7,626 nt of DNA from contig SBFN01000172.1 in the NCBI GenBank assembly GCA_006226895.1, forward strand, positions 1-7,626, in the 5' to 3' direction. The notes beneath the pieces were generated by a model. The model was not told the DNA's origin. It did no database searches and worked only from the letters and a program-made list of their open reading frames with translations. This DNA is from Deltaproteobacteria bacterium. Its GTDB lineage: Bacteria > Desulfobacterota > Desulfuromonadia > Desulfuromonadales > BM103. The number at the start of each line of letters is the position of its first letter. Position 1 is the first letter of the stretch. The translations under genes and the position numbers were made by a program. Below, one piece after another: positions 1-6,294 of this stretch.

Positions 1-176
1 CAGAGGTGAAAAAACCATGCTCAGCAGGTGTTAAATCTCCTTTACTCCGCTGCCATAGCTTGCTAACATCTCCGGCTAATTACTGCCCGTCTGTGGATTC
101 TACCTGGGCACGATGAATTGAACAGTTTGTTAGAGGGTCAGGGCGCTGCAACCGCTCTTTCAGTATCGACTCCCCA
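1..176. other. Upstream region without a convincing gene
   Basis: No frame here gives a supported protein. One + frame is open from position 3 to a TGA at 114-116 (37 codons), and another ends with TAA at 32-34. Neither has recognisable composition, though either could be the last residues of a gene lying to the left. No clear sigma-70 promoter pair with proper spacing was found. TTGAAC at 118-123 looks like a -35 box but has no matching -10 about 17 nt downstream. TAGC-TT-GCTA at 56-65 is a short inverted repeat of unknown meaning. The smc promoter may lie here or further left. Confidence 0.5.
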
Positions 177-3100
177 ATGAAAATAAAACGTATCGAAATT
201 ACTGGTTTTAAGTCGTTTGTCGAGCGCACTGTCCTTGATTTTGACGATGGCATTACCTCGATCGTTGGCCCGAACGGCTGCGGCAAGAGTAATGTGGTTG
301 ATGCAATTCGCTGGGTCATGGGGGAGCAGAACGCCCGCTATCTGCGCGGTAAATTGATGGAAGATGTTATCTTCGGCGGGAGTGAAAACCGCAAGCCCCT
401 CGGCATGGCCGAAGTGTCCCTGATTATGGATAATTCATCCGGTCTGGCACCGGCTGCTTTCCGCGAATACTCTGAAATTCAGATTACCCGGCGCCTCTAC
501 CGCAACGGCGAGAGCGAGTACCTGCTGAATAAGTCCTCTTGCCGTCTTCTCGACATCACAGAGCTTTTCATGGACACGGGGGTGGGTAACCGCGCTTATT
601 CGATTATAGAGCAGGGCAAGATCGGCATGATTATCAATGCCAAGCCTGAAGATCGCCGTGGTCTGATCGAAGAGGCTGCCGGCGTCACCAAGTTCAAGGC
701 CCGCAAAAAGTCTGCTCTCCGAAAAATAGATGCAACCCGTCAGAACCTGTTACGTCTCGGTGACATCGTCAGCGAGGTGCGGCGGCAAATGAACAGTCTG
801 AAGCGACAAGCTCAACGGGCGCAACGTTTCCGTGAATTTCGCGAAGAGTTGCGTGGGCTGGAGCTGCAGTTTGGTTTGCGGAAGCATGCGGAATTGAGCG
901 AAAGGGCCAGGCAGGTGGTCAGCTCTGCTGAAGAGCAAACCGGGCAGGTTGACAGCGCGACCCGACGGCTTGAGCAGGCGGAACTTGATCTTGCGCAGGC
1001 GCGTTTAACTCATACCGAGCGTGATAGGGAGGCGACCCAGGGTCAGACCGGAGTGTTTCATCTGACCGGCGAGATCCAGCGCATTGAAAGCCGCCTGGAA
1101 TTCGGTGCGAAAGAGATAGAGACTCTTGATCGGCAGCAGGAAAAGATCGCTGCCGAGCTGACCGATAGCGACCGGCGCTTTGCCACCTCTGTGCAGGAAG
1201 AGGAGGGCTTGCGTCAAAATCAGCAGGACCAAAGCCGAGTTTTTGTCGAGGAAGAGGCCAGACTGGCTGCGAGTGAAGATGTTCTCCTTGATCTGACAGA
1301 GCAGGAAGAGAGCCTTGGCCTTCAGTTGGAGCAGGCGAGGCAGAAGCTTTATCATCTGCTCGCTGAGTTGACCCGCATGAGCAGCCAGCAGGAAGAGGCT
1401 GATCGGCGCCTTGCCGTTCTGGCCGATCTGAGCGACCGCAACCGCCAGGAGGCCGTAGCGGTGACCGGTCAGCTTGAGCGCCTGCAGAACAACAGCAGCA
1501 GTCTCGCGGGAGCTCTTGAAGTTATCGAGAAAGAACGTGGCGATCTGGTTGTACAGCGGCAACAGCTACAGGAACGTCAGGTTCACCTTAAGGAGCAGGT
1601 CGAGCAGGTCGAGAACGAGTTGCTGCACCGTCGGGAAGAATTCAGCCGTCAACGCTCCCGGCTGGAATCCCTGCAACAGCTCGAACGCAATCTGGAGGGC
1701 TACGGTCGCGGCGTTAAGGCTCTGCTCTCTGAAGCACAGCACAAGGCCCGGATGAAGGGTTTGGTTGCCGACATCCTTGATGTCCCGGCACGTTACGAGA
1801 CAGCTATAGAAGCAGTTCTTGGCGAACGTGTTCAGGCTTTGCTGCCCGACAACCTGGAGAGCACCCGGCAGGCGTTGGCGTACTTGAGTGACAACGAAGG
1901 GCGTTGTACCTTCCTTCTGCCTGAAAGTCCGGCAGCCGATGCCCCAAAGATGCCGGGCGGAACAGCTCTCGTTGGCCTGGTGAAGGGGCGCAGCGGTTTC
2001 CAGGAGGTTGTCTCCCGTCTGATTTCAGGGGCTTATCTGGTCGAAGACCTGGCTGACTATTTCACGCAGAAGCTACCCTTTGGTGTCACACTCGTGACCG
2101 AGGATGGCAACCTTTTGACCCATCGAGGCGAGGTGACAGGTGGTGGTCGTCAGGCGCTTGATCAAGGGTTGCTGCATAAGAAGCGTGAGATGAAGGAGCT
2201 GGAAAAACAGGTCAAGACCTTGGATGCAGAGGTGACCTCGCTGAACCAGCGCCGCGAAACCTTGCGCGACGAAGCCCAGGCGACGGAGATTTCCCTGCGG
2301 CGCACTGAGCAGGAACTGCATCATCAGGAAATTCGCGTGGTTGATAGCCGTAAAGACCTTGACGGCCTGCAGCAGGAAGACGCCCGCCTCCAGGAACGCA
2401 TCGAAGTCCTCAGCCTCGAGGAAGAGCAACTTCACGAGGAACATGAAACCTTGCAGGCGACTTTGCGGACCTCCAAGGACACGCGCGTTTCGAGCGAAGG
2501 GGAAAAACGCGAGCTGGAAGCTCTTGTCACCCGCTTGCAGGAAGAACTCCAGACCTTGCGAGAGCAGGGCAACGAGGCGCGTCAGGGTGTGACGACATTG
2601 AAGGTCAGCCTGGCAAGTCTGCGAGAGCGTGAAGAGAGCAGTCGTAATGCTCTTGAGCGCCTTGCCCGCTTGCGGGAGGAGCTAGGCCAGAGGCAGGTTG
2701 CTCTCAAACATGACGCTGTTGAAGCTGTTGAGAAACAGGTCTCCCTTCGGAGTGAAGCTGAAGAGCTGAAAGTGGAGATGGAGGTCCTCTATCGCAAGCG
2801 CGTTGAGCAGGAAGGTTCCCTTGCCGGTTTACGGGAACGCTTTGAAGAGAGTCGTCAGGAAATTGAACGTCGCGAGAGTGAACTCAAGCAGCTTCGCTCA
2901 AGGGCTCAGGAGCTGCGAGAAGATCTGACTTCACAGCAGATGCAGAGCCGGGAGTTGCAGCTTGAAATCGAACATATGCAACAGGCTTTCCTGGATCGAC
3001 ATAGAATCGATTTGAACGACCCCGAGGTGGCCGACAGCCTTGATGCGGCGTTTGATGAGGGCGCTGCTGAAGAACGTCGTGACTATCTGCAGAAACGTAT

Positions 3101-3710
3101 CGATGATATTGGCGAGGTCAACCTGATGGCCATCGATGAGTTCCAGGAGCTTGAAGAGCGGTACAGCTTCCTGAGTGAGCAGCAGGAGGATCTGCAGACT
3201 TCTCTGGAGGGCCTGCAGGCCGCGATATCCAAGATCAACCGAACCACCCGCAAACGTTTCCGGGAAACTTTTGATCTGGTCAATGAACGCTTCCGGGAGC
3301 TCTTCCCACAACTCTTTAACGGCGGTCAGGCTGAACTGGTCCTGACCGATGAAAGTGATCTTTTGGAGACGGGCATCGAGGTGGTTGCTCAGCCGCCAGG
3401 CAAGAAACTGCAGAATGTAACCTTGCTGTCCGGTGGTGAAAAGGCTTTGACAGCCGTTGCCATGATCTTCTCTATTTTCCAGATCAAGCCGTCCCCGTTC
3501 TGTTTGCTTGATGAAGTTGATGCCCCGCTGGATGACGCCAACATCGGGCGTTTCAATGATATCGTTGCGACCATGGCGAAGACGTCGCAATTCATCATCA
3601 TTACCCACAACAAACGGACCATGGAAATTGCCGACAACCTCTATGGAATCACCATGGAGGAGCCCGGAATGTCAAAGCTTGTCTCTGTGTGCATGAAAGA
3701 GGTCGCTTAA
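177..3710 (+). CDS. smc: Chromosome segregation/condensation ATPase Smc
   Basis: This encodes bacterial Smc, the ATPase of the Smc-ScpAB condensin complex that compacts and helps segregate the chromosome by DNA loop extrusion. At 1177 residues it is a normal full-length member. The N-terminal head opens with MKIKRIEITGFKSF and carries Walker A GPNGCGKS at residues 31-38. Coiled coil fills about residues 170-510 and 665-1000. The hinge spans about 515-660 and ends near the GEVTGGG motif (651-657). The C-terminal head has the ABC signature LSGGEK at 1084-1089, Walker B FCLLDE at 1108-1113 and the later ITHNK switch region. The ATG at 177 is chosen because it gives the family N-terminus exactly. 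No clear Shine-Dalgarno sequence lies just before it (nearest GAGGG is about 40 nt upstream). Walker A has Cys35 where Ser is the common residue. ScpA and ScpB are not in the window. The next gene begins 3 nt after the stop, so the two are probably cotranscribed. Confidence 0.98.
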   Translation: MKIKRIEITGFKSFVERTVLDFDDGITSIVGPNGCGKSNVVDAIRWVMGEQNARYLRGKLMEDVIFGGSENRKPLGMAEVSLIMDNSSGLAPAAFREYSEIQITRRLYRNGESEYLLNKSSCRLLDITELFMDTGVGNRAYSIIEQGKIGMIINAKPEDRRGLIEEAAGVTKFKARKKSALRKIDATRQNLLRLGDIVSEVRRQMNSLKRQAQRAQRFREFREELRGLELQFGLRKHAELSERARQVVSSAEEQTGQVDSATRRLEQAELDLAQARLTHTERDREATQGQTGVFHLTGEIQRIESRLEFGAKEIETLDRQQEKIAAELTDSDRRFATSVQEEEGLRQNQQDQSRVFVEEEARLAASEDVLLDLTEQEESLGLQLEQARQKLYHLLAELTRMSSQQEEADRRLAVLADLSDRNRQEAVAVTGQLERLQNNSSSLAGALEVIEKERGDLVVQRQQLQERQVHLKEQVEQVENELLHRREEFSRQRSRLESLQQLERNLEGYGRGVKALLSEAQHKARMKGLVADILDVPARYETAIEAVLGERVQALLPDNLESTRQALAYLSDNEGRCTFLLPESPAADAPKMPGGTALVGLVKGRSGFQEVVSRLISGAYLVEDLADYFTQKLPFGVTLVTEDGNLLTHRGEVTGGGRQALDQGLLHKKREMKELEKQVKTLDAEVTSLNQRRETLRDEAQATEISLRRTEQELHHQEIRVVDSRKDLDGLQQEDARLQERIEVLSLEEEQLHEEHETLQATLRTSKDTRVSSEGEKRELEALVTRLQEELQTLREQGNEARQGVTTLKVSLASLREREESSRNALERLARLREELGQRQVALKHDAVEAVEKQVSLRSEAEELKVEMEVLYRKRVEQEGSLAGLRERFEESRQEIERRESELKQLRSRAQELREDLTSQQMQSRELQLEIEHMQQAFLDRHRIDLNDPEVADSLDAAFDEGAAEERRDYLQKRIDDIGEVNLMAIDEFQELEERYSFLSEQQEDLQTSLEGLQAAISKINRTTRKRFRETFDLVNERFRELFPQLFNGGQAELVLTDESDLLETGIEVVAQPPGKKLQNVTLLSGGEKALTAVAMIFSIFQIKPSPFCLLDEVDAPLDDANIGRFNDIVATMAKTSQFIIITHNKRTMEIADNLYGITMEEPGMSKLVSVCMKEVA

Positions 3711-3713
3711 GTT

Positions 3714-4073
3714 ATGCCTTTCAAGACCTTGTTGAATGCACTGGTGGAGCGTGTCCCCGGAGCCCAGGGGGCGATTATCGCTGACTGGGAAGGTGAGTCA
3801 GTTGATCAGGTCGGTATCATGGATGATTATGACCTCAAGGTGATTGGTGCGCACAAGGGAGTCATTCTGCATAGCATGCGGGACGTGGTTGATCGGCTCG
3901 GTGATGACGACCTCAAAGAGATCGTTATCACAACCAAGCAGGCACAGACGGTTATCATGCCGGTGACTGAAGACTATTATCTGGTGTTGACCCTGGACCG
4001 CTCTGACATGTTGGGTCGGGCTCTGCTGGAAGCCAGACGCTGTATTCATGCGCTCTATCAGGAAATTGTCTAA
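3714..4073 (+). CDS. Roadblock/LC7 domain protein (MglB-like)
   Basis: This 119-residue protein is a single Roadblock/LC7 domain. Visible traits are an N-terminal helix (residues 1-15), the strand GAQGAIIADWEGE (about 16-28), a central helix after YDLKVIGAHKG, the strand pair EIVITTK and TVIMPVTEDYYLVLTLD, and a C-terminal helix. Family members usually dimerise and act as platforms or GTPase-activating partners for small Ras-like GTPases, as MglB does for MglA in Myxococcus polarity control. No MglA-type GTPase is in the window, so partner and function are unknown. The ATG is 3 nt after the smc stop, with AAAGAGG at 3696-3702 inside the smc end as ribosome binding site. The pair therefore looks bicistronic, and a terminator-like structure follows. 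The domain call is fairly firm; any role with Smc is inference from position. Confidence 0.85.
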   Translation: MPFKTLLNALVERVPGAQGAIIADWEGESVDQVGIMDDYDLKVIGAHKGVILHSMRDVVDRLGDDDLKEIVITTKQAQTVIMPVTEDYYLVLTLDRSDMLGRALLEARRCIHALYQEIV

Positions 4074-4087
4074 TCTTATGATGAGAG

Positions 4088-4124
4088 AAAGAGTTGCAGG
4101 ATAGCTCTTTAAATATCCACTCTT
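4088..4124 (+). other. Alternative hairpins in the roadblock-ftsY gap
   Basis: Two mutually exclusive RNA hairpins can form here. The first pairs AAAGAG (4088-4093) with CTCTTT (4105-4110). The second pairs AAGAGT (4089-4094) and GGATA (4099-4103) with TATCC (4114-4118) and ACTCTT (4119-4124), giving 11 base pairs interrupted by a 4-nt TGCA bulge on the 5' side. Both are read directly from complementarity; their formation and any function are untested. They sit just upstream of a terminator-like stem. Confidence 0.35.
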
Positions 4125-4129
4125 AAGCC

Positions 4130-4163
4130 GTCTGTTGATGATTCTATAGCAGACTGTTTTTTT
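4130..4163 (+). terminator. Intrinsic terminator-like hairpin before ftsY
   Basis: GTCTGTT (4130-4136) pairs with AGCAGAC (4148-4154), including one G-U pair, around an 11-nt loop. Seven T residues follow at 4157-4163. This fits a rho-independent terminator for the smc-roadblock unit, although the stem is short and only moderately GC-rich. It ends only 19 nt before the ftsY start codon, too close for a complete ftsY promoter downstream of it. Either it is leaky or ftsY transcripts cross it from a promoter upstream. Confidence 0.55.
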
Positions 4164-4182
4164 ATCTGCGTCAGGACAGGTT

Positions 4183-5439
4183 ATGAAATTCGAACTCTGG
4201 TTACAAAAAATTGCTGACTTCCTCGTAGCCGCAGGCGTCGCACCCGAAGATGGTCAGATGGCTGCACTGGCCTTGGTTTACCTGGTGCTGACATTCTGCT
4301 CGCTTGGAATCGTTGTTCTGCTTTTGAGAAGAAATCTGCGGACTCGGAAGGCTGCTGCCGAGCCTCAGGATGATGCTCCCGTGGAGACTCCGGAGGCCGC
4401 TGGTGAGGCTGCAGAAAGCGCTGAAGTCGCTGTTCCCTCTGAACCGACCGCTGCTGAAGAAGCCCCGGTTGCTGCTGAGCCAGAAAAGGTGGTTGTCGAA
4501 GAGGTTGTTGAAAAGGAACCTGTCAGTCTCTACCAGCGTATGCGGCAAGGTTTGGCCAAAACACGCAGTTCACTGGTCGGACGAATGGATGACCTGCTTG
4601 GCAGCCATGGCCGTCTCGATGAGGAATTCCTTGAAGAGATGGAAGAGTTGCTGATTACTGCAGACTTCGGAATGCAGACGACTCAGGACCTGGTGCAGGC
4701 TCTGGCCGGACGACTCAAGGAGATCGATCCAAATGAGCCCGCACAATTGCACGATGTCCTGGGTGAAGAAATTCGTGCTCGCTTGAAAGCCGGTTCCTCG
4801 GAGTGGCCTGTCCCGGAGAGTGGGCCGCTGGTGATAATGGCCGTTGGCGTCAACGGTGTTGGTAAGACCACGACAATTGGCAAGTTGGCCAAGCAGTTTT
4901 CCGACCAGGGGAAAAAGGTGGTTCTCGGTGCCGGTGATACTTTCCGTGCCGCTGCTGCAGAGCAGCTCGAAGTCTGGGGTGAACGCTCCGGTGCGGAGGT
5001 GATTCGCCATGCCGAAGGCTCAGATCCCGGTGCCGTTGCTTTTGACGCGGCCAAAGCGGCTGTGGCCCGCAAGGCGGATGTCCTGATCCTCGATACCGCT
5101 GGTCGTTTGCACACCAAGGTCAATCTGATGGAGGAGCTGAAAAAGGTTCGGCGGGTTATTGACCGGGAAATCCCCGGAGCTCCCCACGAGACCTTGTTGG
5201 TCCTTGATGCGACCACCGGTCAAAACGCCCTGACCCAGGCGCGCACCTTCCAGGATGCCGTGGAGGTGTCGGGCATTGCGCTGACCAAGTTGGATGGAAC
5301 TGCCAAAGGGGGCATTGTTGTGGCGATCAGCTCACAACTTGATTTGCCCGTGCGTTTAATCGGGATCGGTGAAGGTGTCTCGGACCTGCGGCATTTTGAT
5401 GCTGATGAATTTGTTGAAGCGCTCTTTGCTAACAATTGA
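4183..5439 (+). CDS. ftsY: Signal recognition particle receptor FtsY
   Basis: FtsY is the SRP receptor GTPase. It pairs with Ffh at the inner membrane so that ribosomes making membrane proteins are handed to the SecYEG translocon. The 418 residues divide into an N-terminal hydrophobic segment (about 26-48) followed by an Arg/Lys cluster (49-56), an acidic Ala/Glu/Pro-rich linker (about 60-113), the helical N domain (about 114-205, with [17 protein letters not shown]) and the GTPase G domain. In the G domain I see the P-loop GVNGVGKTT (222-230), DTFRAAA (252-258), DTAGR (304-308), TKLDG (368-372) and the closing GIGEGVSDL. The ATG at 4183 has AGGA at 4173-4176 as ribosome binding site with 6-nt spacing. 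The catalytic domain is typical. The N-terminal membrane segment is not found in E. coli FtsY, which binds lipids through amphipathic regions. It predicts an anchored receptor with the NG domain in the cytoplasm. Confidence 0.97.
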   Translation: MKFELWLQKIADFLVAAGVAPEDGQMAALALVYLVLTFCSLGIVVLLLRRNLRTRKAAAEPQDDAPVETPEAAGEAAESAEVAVPSEPTAAEEAPVAAEPEKVVVEEVVEKEPVSLYQRMRQGLAKTRSSLVGRMDDLLGSHGRLDEEFLEEMEELLITADFGMQTTQDLVQALAGRLKEIDPNEPAQLHDVLGEEIRARLKAGSSEWPVPESGPLVIMAVGVNGVGKTTTIGKLAKQFSDQGKKVVLGAGDTFRAAAAEQLEVWGERSGAEVIRHAEGSDPGAVAFDAAKAAVARKADVLILDTAGRLHTKVNLMEELKKVRRVIDREIPGAPHETLLVLDATTGQNALTQARTFQDAVEVSGIALTKLDGTAKGGIVVAISSQLDLPVRLIGIGEGVSDLRHFDADEFVEALFANN

Positions 5440-5445
5440 GATCGC

Positions 5446-5481
5446 TTGACTTTTTGTGTTCTATAACCTAGGCTGAGCCTA
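5446..5481 (+). promoter_or_regulatory. Possible promoter with overlapping palindrome
   Basis: TTGACT (5446-5451) is a good -35 match. Seventeen nt later comes TAGGCT (5469-5474), a weak -10 that keeps only TA and the final T. The -10 position is the left arm of a perfect inverted repeat, TAGGCT-G-AGCCTA, at 5469-5481, the geometry expected of an operator. A closer TATAAC at 5462-5467 is only 10 nt from the -35 box and therefore unsuitable as its partner. The site lies in the ftsY-zapB gap and would drive the zapB-like/zapA pair. Confidence 0.3.
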
Positions 5482-5503
5482 ATTCTGAAGAGGGAGCTTT
5501 TTA

Positions 5504-5695
5504 GTGGCCTTGGAAGCGATTAAGCGGCTGGAAAAACTTGTTGATCGGCTGTTATCTGACCGTGCCGACCTGCAGGAGCGTAATCTGGAAGTCACCGCAG
5601 AACGTGACCGATTGCTTCAAGACCGCTCCCGGGTTGCCGATGAGCTGGACAAGTTGCTGGATAAGCTTGAGCGCCTTGAGGGGAAGAATAAATGA
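5504..5695 (+). CDS. zapB: ZapB-like coiled-coil cell division protein
   Basis: This 63-residue protein is almost entirely a charged coiled coil, with leucines at heptad-like spacing (ALEAIKRLEKLVDRLL, then a repeating D/E/R/L pattern) and no hydrophobic membrane segment. It resembles ZapB in size and composition; ZapB is a small coiled-coil protein that joins the Z-ring through ZapA. Low-complexity coiled coils give weak homology evidence, so the name rests mainly on its position directly before zapA. The start is GTG at 5504, supported by the strong ribosome binding site AAGAGGGAG (5488-5496) with 7-nt spacing. The stop TGA overlaps the zapA ATG (ATGA at 5692-5695), implying translational coupling and matched amounts of the two proteins. 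Confidence 0.8.
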   Translation: MALEAIKRLEKLVDRLLSDRADLQERNLEVTAERDRLLQDRSRVADELDKLLDKLERLEGKNK

Positions 5696-5970
5696 AGCAG
5701 AGCGTCCAGGTCTCCATTCTCGGCCAGCAGTTTAATCTCAAAAGTGACGCTCCCCCCGAACAGGTCCACCGGGTCGCCCGATTTGTTGAAGATCAGATTG
5801 CCCAGGTGACATCAAGCGGTCGTGCTGTTGATTCTTTACAGGCGGCTCTTCTGGCTTTACTCAACGTCTCCGCCGCACATCTTGGCGGTGAGCCTGCTCC
5901 CGATAGCTCGGAAGCAGAAAAGCAGCGCCTGGGGCAGTTGATAGAAAAGATAGAAGCAGCTTTGGGTTAG
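5692..5970 (+). CDS. zapA: Cell division protein ZapA
   Basis: ZapA binds and cross-links FtsZ filaments, stabilising the Z-ring at midcell. The 92-residue protein has the family layout. A small N-terminal globular part begins with VQVSILGQQFNLKSDAPPEQ and continues with VHRVARFVEDQI. A helix (about 44-63, DSLQAALLALLNVSAAHL) follows, then a short charged C-terminal helix (EKQRLGQLIEKIEAAL) where longer homologues have an extended coiled coil. It is slightly shorter than the E. coli protein (109 residues). The ATG overlaps the preceding stop by 4 nt and has its own ribosome binding site GAGGGG (5678-5683) with 8-nt spacing. The next feature is a promoter only 3 nt past the stop, followed by 6S RNA, an arrangement shared by many proteobacteria. 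Confidence 0.93.
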   Translation: MKQSVQVSILGQQFNLKSDAPPEQVHRVARFVEDQIAQVTSSGRAVDSLQAALLALLNVSAAHLGGEPAPDSSEAEKQRLGQLIEKIEAALG

Positions 5971-5973
5971 AAG

Positions 5974-5982
5974 TGCTACAAT
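5974..5982 (+). promoter_or_regulatory. Extended -10 promoter for 6S RNA
   Basis: TGC-TACAAT is an extended -10 element: TGn at 5974-5976 directly followed by TACAAT at 5977-5982, which matches TATAAT at five of six positions. No good -35 box lies 17 nt upstream, which extended -10 promoters can do without. Transcription would begin near 5989, about 28 nt before the paired 6S core, so the primary transcript would carry a short 5' leader that could be trimmed. Confidence 0.55.
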
Positions 5983-6016
5983 AGAACTCGAAAGTTAGTT
6001 TGCTTTTTTAAAAAGC

Positions 6017-6272
6017 ATCTCCGTACGGAGATTTTACGATAGATTGGCTGATGGTCTTGCCGCCCGAACAGGGCGTTTTGAAGAAAAATAACGTGCTACA
6101 GGTTGCATCAATATTTATGAATCCAGGAACTCCAGAATCTTTTGTTAAGAGCAGGCAACGGCTTAAACCCGGTCGCCGCCTGTTTTTTGTGGACAACCCG
6201 ACTCGTATAATTTGATGCGACATTTCGCGTCGTTATAGCCCGTCCTCTATCTGAATCCTTCCGTCCGGAGAT
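6017..6272 (+). ncRNA. ssrS: 6S RNA (SsrS), RNA polymerase regulator
   Basis: 6S RNA mimics an open promoter and sequesters the housekeeping RNA polymerase holoenzyme in stationary phase. The evidence is location (between zapA and the folate cyclo-ligase gene, the standard place) plus structure. The ends pair: 6017-6030 with 6259-6272 (13 of 14 positions, one G-U), then GATAGA (6038-6043) with TCTATC (6246-6251), then GGCT (6046-6049) with AGCC (6237-6240). A central bubble follows, with a hairpin on its 3' side (GCGAC 6217-6221 with GTCGT at about 6230-6234), as in E. coli 6S. Next comes a terminal arm starting at ACAGGGCG (6068-6075) with CGC and CCTGT (6174-6183). GGCTTAAA, GTTATAGCC and CGGAGAT recall E. 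coli 6S segments in the same order. About 256 nt is longer than the usual 180-200, and the exact ends are uncertain. Confidence 0.72.
6021..6272. repeat. 12-bp near-identical direct repeat flanking the RNA
   Basis: CCGTACGGAGAT (6021-6032) and CCGTCCGGAGAT (6261-6272) differ at one base. The left copy lies in the perfect 16-nt palindrome at 6017-6032. Because the unit is nearly self-complementary, the two copies are also complementary to each other and form the outer stem of the proposed 6S RNA. The pairing explains the repeat better than any mobile-element origin. Confidence 0.6.
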
Positions 6273-6291
6273 CTCGAATCACGGGATCTCT
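6267..6291 (+). promoter_or_regulatory. Hairpin just before the folate gene start
   Basis: GGAGATC (6267-6273) pairs with GATCTCT (6285-6291), one G-U included, around an 11-nt loop. The structure ends 3 nt before the ATG at 6295 and takes in the only purine-rich stretch (ACGGGA) that could act as ribosome binding site. Its left arm is the same GGAGAT that closes the 6S outer stem, so the two pairings exclude each other. Formation in the cell is inference. Confidence 0.4.
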
Positions 6292-6294
6292 GCC

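Noticed and set aside
4..34. Five-codon mini-ORF (ATG 17-19 to TAA 32-34) with GAGGTG 8 nt upstream
   Set aside because: It looks like a leader peptide start, but it is too short to judge, has no attenuator structure after it that I could see, and may be part of a gene cut by the window edge.
35..43. AAAGGAGAT ribosome binding site on the minus strand, suggesting a divergent gene
   Set aside because: The first minus-strand ATG (18-16) is 18 nt away with no closer start codon, and only six codons remain before the window edge.
1005..1562. 185-codon open frame on the minus strand inside smc
   Set aside because: It lies wholly within the coiled-coil coding region of smc, and its Leu-rich composition is what the complement of Gln/Glu/Lys/Arg-rich codons gives. 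No ribosome binding site or domain was recognised.
2931..3608. 225-codon open frame on the minus strand inside smc
   Set aside because: It is antisense to the C-terminal head and coil of Smc, with no family resemblance and no independent expression signals. It is a reading-frame shadow.
5446..5467. TTGACT paired with TATAAC as a strong promoter before the zapB-like gene
   Set aside because: The spacing is only 10 nt, incompatible with sigma-70 recognition of both boxes.
6150..6188. GC-rich hairpin plus six T as an intrinsic terminator ending a shorter RNA
   Set aside because: GCAGGC at 6151-6156 can pair with GCCTGT at 6178-6183, followed by T6. However, 6S-like motifs and the 3' pairing strand continue to 6272, so the segment fits better as part of the 6S terminal arm and bubble. 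It remains the main alternative 3' end.
6008..6223. 71-codon minus-strand open frame in the 6S region
   Set aside because: The region is better explained as structured RNA, and the translation shows no recognisable domain.
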